Assembly (NCBI GenBank): GCA_019634245.1
Contig: JAHQVR010000046.1
Span: forward strand, 1-7,358
Length of the DNA: 7,358 nucleotides
Source: Gammaproteobacteria bacterium
GTDB lineage: Bacteria; Pseudomonadota; Gammaproteobacteria; Granulosicoccales; Granulosicoccaceae
Direction of reading: 5' to 3'
The notes beneath the pieces were generated by a model, which saw only the letters and a program-made list of their open reading frames with translations, searched no databases and had not been told where the DNA came from. Positions 6,114 through 7,358 of the stretch are shown here, piece after piece; the stretch's first letter is position 1; every line of letters starts with the position of its first letter. A program made the translations under genes and the position numbers.

Positions 6114-7103
6114 TTAGTCTGCGTTACGAATCATATTAACGAGATCGGTCAGCTCAGGACTAGCAGCCAAGAATTGCTCATAGACTGCGCTCATGGCGTC
6201 TTGAAAAGGCCCTTTGTCTGCAATTTCGTTCACCTCAACGCCACCTGCGACGACTTTCTCCATCGAAGCCGCTTCACGTTCTTGCCACAACTGTCGCTGA
6301 GTTTGAGCACTGGCAGCACCAGCAGCTTTCACGATTTCTTTATCTGCGTCGGATAAACCATCCCACGTTTTCTTACTCATACACAGACATTCTGGGATGA
6401 TCAGATGCTGCGATAGTGAGTAGTACTTAGCAACTTCAAAATGGTTGGTAGATTCGTACGAGGGCGGATTGTTCTCTGCACCATCCACGACGCCTGTTTT
6501 GATGGATTGAAACACTTCAGCGAAGGCCATAGGTGTTGCATTTCCACCCAGCGATTCGATCATGCCCACAAACAGATCGTTGTTCATGACGCGAACTTTC
6601 ATACCTTCAACATCCGCCGGAGTATTGATAGGTTTTATCGAGTTATAGAACGACCGAGCACCGGCGTCATACCAACCCAGAGCGATAATTCCTTTCTTTT
6701 CTAGCCCAGCACCGATGGCCGCCCCTGCCTCTCCGTCCATCAATTCATACATCTGATCGATGCCTTTAAAGATGAAAGGCAGTGAAACTACATTCGTTTC
6801 GGGAACTACTTGCCCCATCGGCCCAAGACTAAAAACACCAAAATCGATAGCACCAAGACGAGTTTGTTCTATCGCATCAGGTTGTGAACCTAAAACACCA
6901 CCATGAAATATTTTGCCCTTAACACGGCCTTCGGTTTTTTCAGTCACTTCGGCAAGAAACTGTTCCATGCCGTGAGAGACAGGATAGTCTTCCACGTGTA
7001 TGTTCCAGCCACGTAGATCAGCTGCATGGGCTGTCGATAACACGGCAGCCGCAGAGAAAACCCCTGCTGTTAGAACACTGAAAGAGGCACTCTTAATTGA
7101 CAT
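6114..7103 (-). CDS. dctP: TRAP transporter periplasmic substrate-binding protein (DctP family)
   Basis: A 329-residue protein of normal length for DctP-type solute receptors. Residues 1-27 are a signal peptide with hydrophobic core and an AHA site before A28, so the mature protein is periplasmic. Characteristic stretches are GVLGSQPDAIEQTRLGAID (69-87), SLPFIFKG (107-114), GWYDAGARSFYN (143-154), GMKVRVMNND (167-176) with R171 as the conserved carboxylate-binding arginine, MAFAEVFQSIKTGVVDGAEN (192-211), and ENNPPSYES (210-218) in the ligand pocket. This pocket sequence resembles receptors for C4-dicarboxylates and sugar acids, but I cannot assign the ligand. An unusual CLC (239-241) lies in the C-terminal half. 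The start ATG has a strong AGGAG 8 bases upstream. It is the first gene of the transporter operon and is followed by a stem-loop that may keep its message abundant. Confidence 0.95.
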   Translation of the reverse strand: MSIKSASFSVLTAGVFSAAAVLSTAHAADLRGWNIHVEDYPVSHGMEQFLAEVTEKTEGRVKGKIFHGGVLGSQPDAIEQTRLGAIDFGVFSLGPMGQVVPETNVVSLPFIFKGIDQMYELMDGEAGAAIGAGLEKKGIIALGWYDAGARSFYNSIKPINTPADVEGMKVRVMNNDLFVGMIESLGGNATPMAFAEVFQSIKTGVVDGAENNPPSYESTNHFEVAKYYSLSQHLIIPECLCMSKKTWDGLSDADKEIVKAAGAASAQTQRQLWQEREAASMEKVVAGGVEVNEIADKGPFQDAMSAVYEQFLAASPELTDLVNMIRNAD

Positions 7104-7316
7104 TTATAATTCTCCTGAAAGTGTGAGTCGATTTATTCCGAAAAACTGTCTCCGAGCGAATCGAGCGTGATTGCTCAGAATTTCACGGACGAAATATACT
7201 ACCATACTAGTAACTAAACTGTGCAACTACGCAAAAAAATATTTACCTAATCACCCAACAAAAATCAGGGTTAGCCCGCAGAAATGTTAGAGCCCAGGAA
7301 GCTGACGGGTGGATTT
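7104..7316 (-). promoter_or_regulatory. Non-coding leader and promoter region of the TRAP operon
   Basis: No gene is visible here. The best minus-strand promoter candidates are weak: TTGCAC (7226-7221) with TAGTAT (7201-7196), or TTGCGT (7234-7229) with TAGTAT (7209-7204), each with a long 19-base spacer. The two TAGTAT copies form a short direct repeat, and TACTAccatacTAGTA (7197-7212) and ATTTCacggacGAAAT (7180-7195) are adjacent small dyads that could be operators. A bulged stem of about 8 bp (7154-7176) would lie in the transcript leader. The AGGAG ribosome binding site is at about 7112-7116. Each individual site is tentative. Confidence 0.35.
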
Positions 7317-7358
7317 GGAACGGGAACGGGAACGGGAACGGGAACGGGAACGGGAACG
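7317..7358. repeat. 6-bp G-rich tandem repeat array
   Basis: Seven exact copies of GGAACG run to the window edge and probably continue beyond it. On the plus strand this gives GGG runs every 6 bases with 3-base AAC loops, a strong G-quadruplex pattern. It lies about 210 bp upstream of the dctP start codon. The 6-base unit would keep any reading frame through it, but no gene can be supported here. Confidence 0.97.

Noticed and set aside
7260..7316. Possible terminator of a gene beyond the right edge (GGGTTAGCCC and GTTAGAGCCC)
   Set aside because: The related segments are direct rather than inverted copies, and no stable stem with a U-run can be drawn.

Overview
The window reads as a catabolic or uptake locus from a proteobacterium of mid-range GC, most likely a marine-type gammaproteobacterium. 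This is inferred from the gene families (a tripartite TRAP transporter with split DctQ and DctM, a GntR/FCD regulator, and HutF of the Pseudomonas-like histidine pathway). It was not tested against a database. All supported genes lie on the minus strand, so transcription runs from the right edge to the left.

Right to left: a G-rich 6-bp tandem array (7317-7358) sits at the edge, followed by about 210 bp of non-coding leader. Then comes a complete TRAP transporter: dctP-type periplasmic binding protein (6114-7103), dctQ-type small membrane subunit (5484-6014) and dctM-type large membrane subunit (4201-5484). A perfect 13-bp stem-loop (6064-6095) lies between the binding-protein gene and the membrane genes. 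The two membrane genes overlap by one base. After a 154-bp gap with a plausible promoter and operator comes a GntR-family, FCD-type regulator (3357-4046), the natural candidate to control the locus.

Downstream of the regulator is a perfect 21-bp palindrome (3319-3339) that abuts a candidate promoter. It is followed by about 260 bp holding what looks like a small gene split between two reading frames (3023-3282), an exported DUF3179 protein (1608-3014) and formimidoylglutamate deiminase, hutF (152-1525). A second G-rich tandem array (8-bp unit, 1-125) lies at the left edge.

Working model (inference): the TRAP system imports a small carboxylate, the regulator senses it or a product, and the palindrome-controlled left-hand operon is either part of the same regulon or a separate unit. 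HutF suggests a histidine/formiminoglutamate link, but no other hut gene is visible and the TRAP ligand cannot be read from sequence alone. The most unusual points are the quadruplex-capable tandem arrays at both edges, the intercistronic hairpin, the palindrome-promoter arrangement, and the apparently frameshifted small gene.
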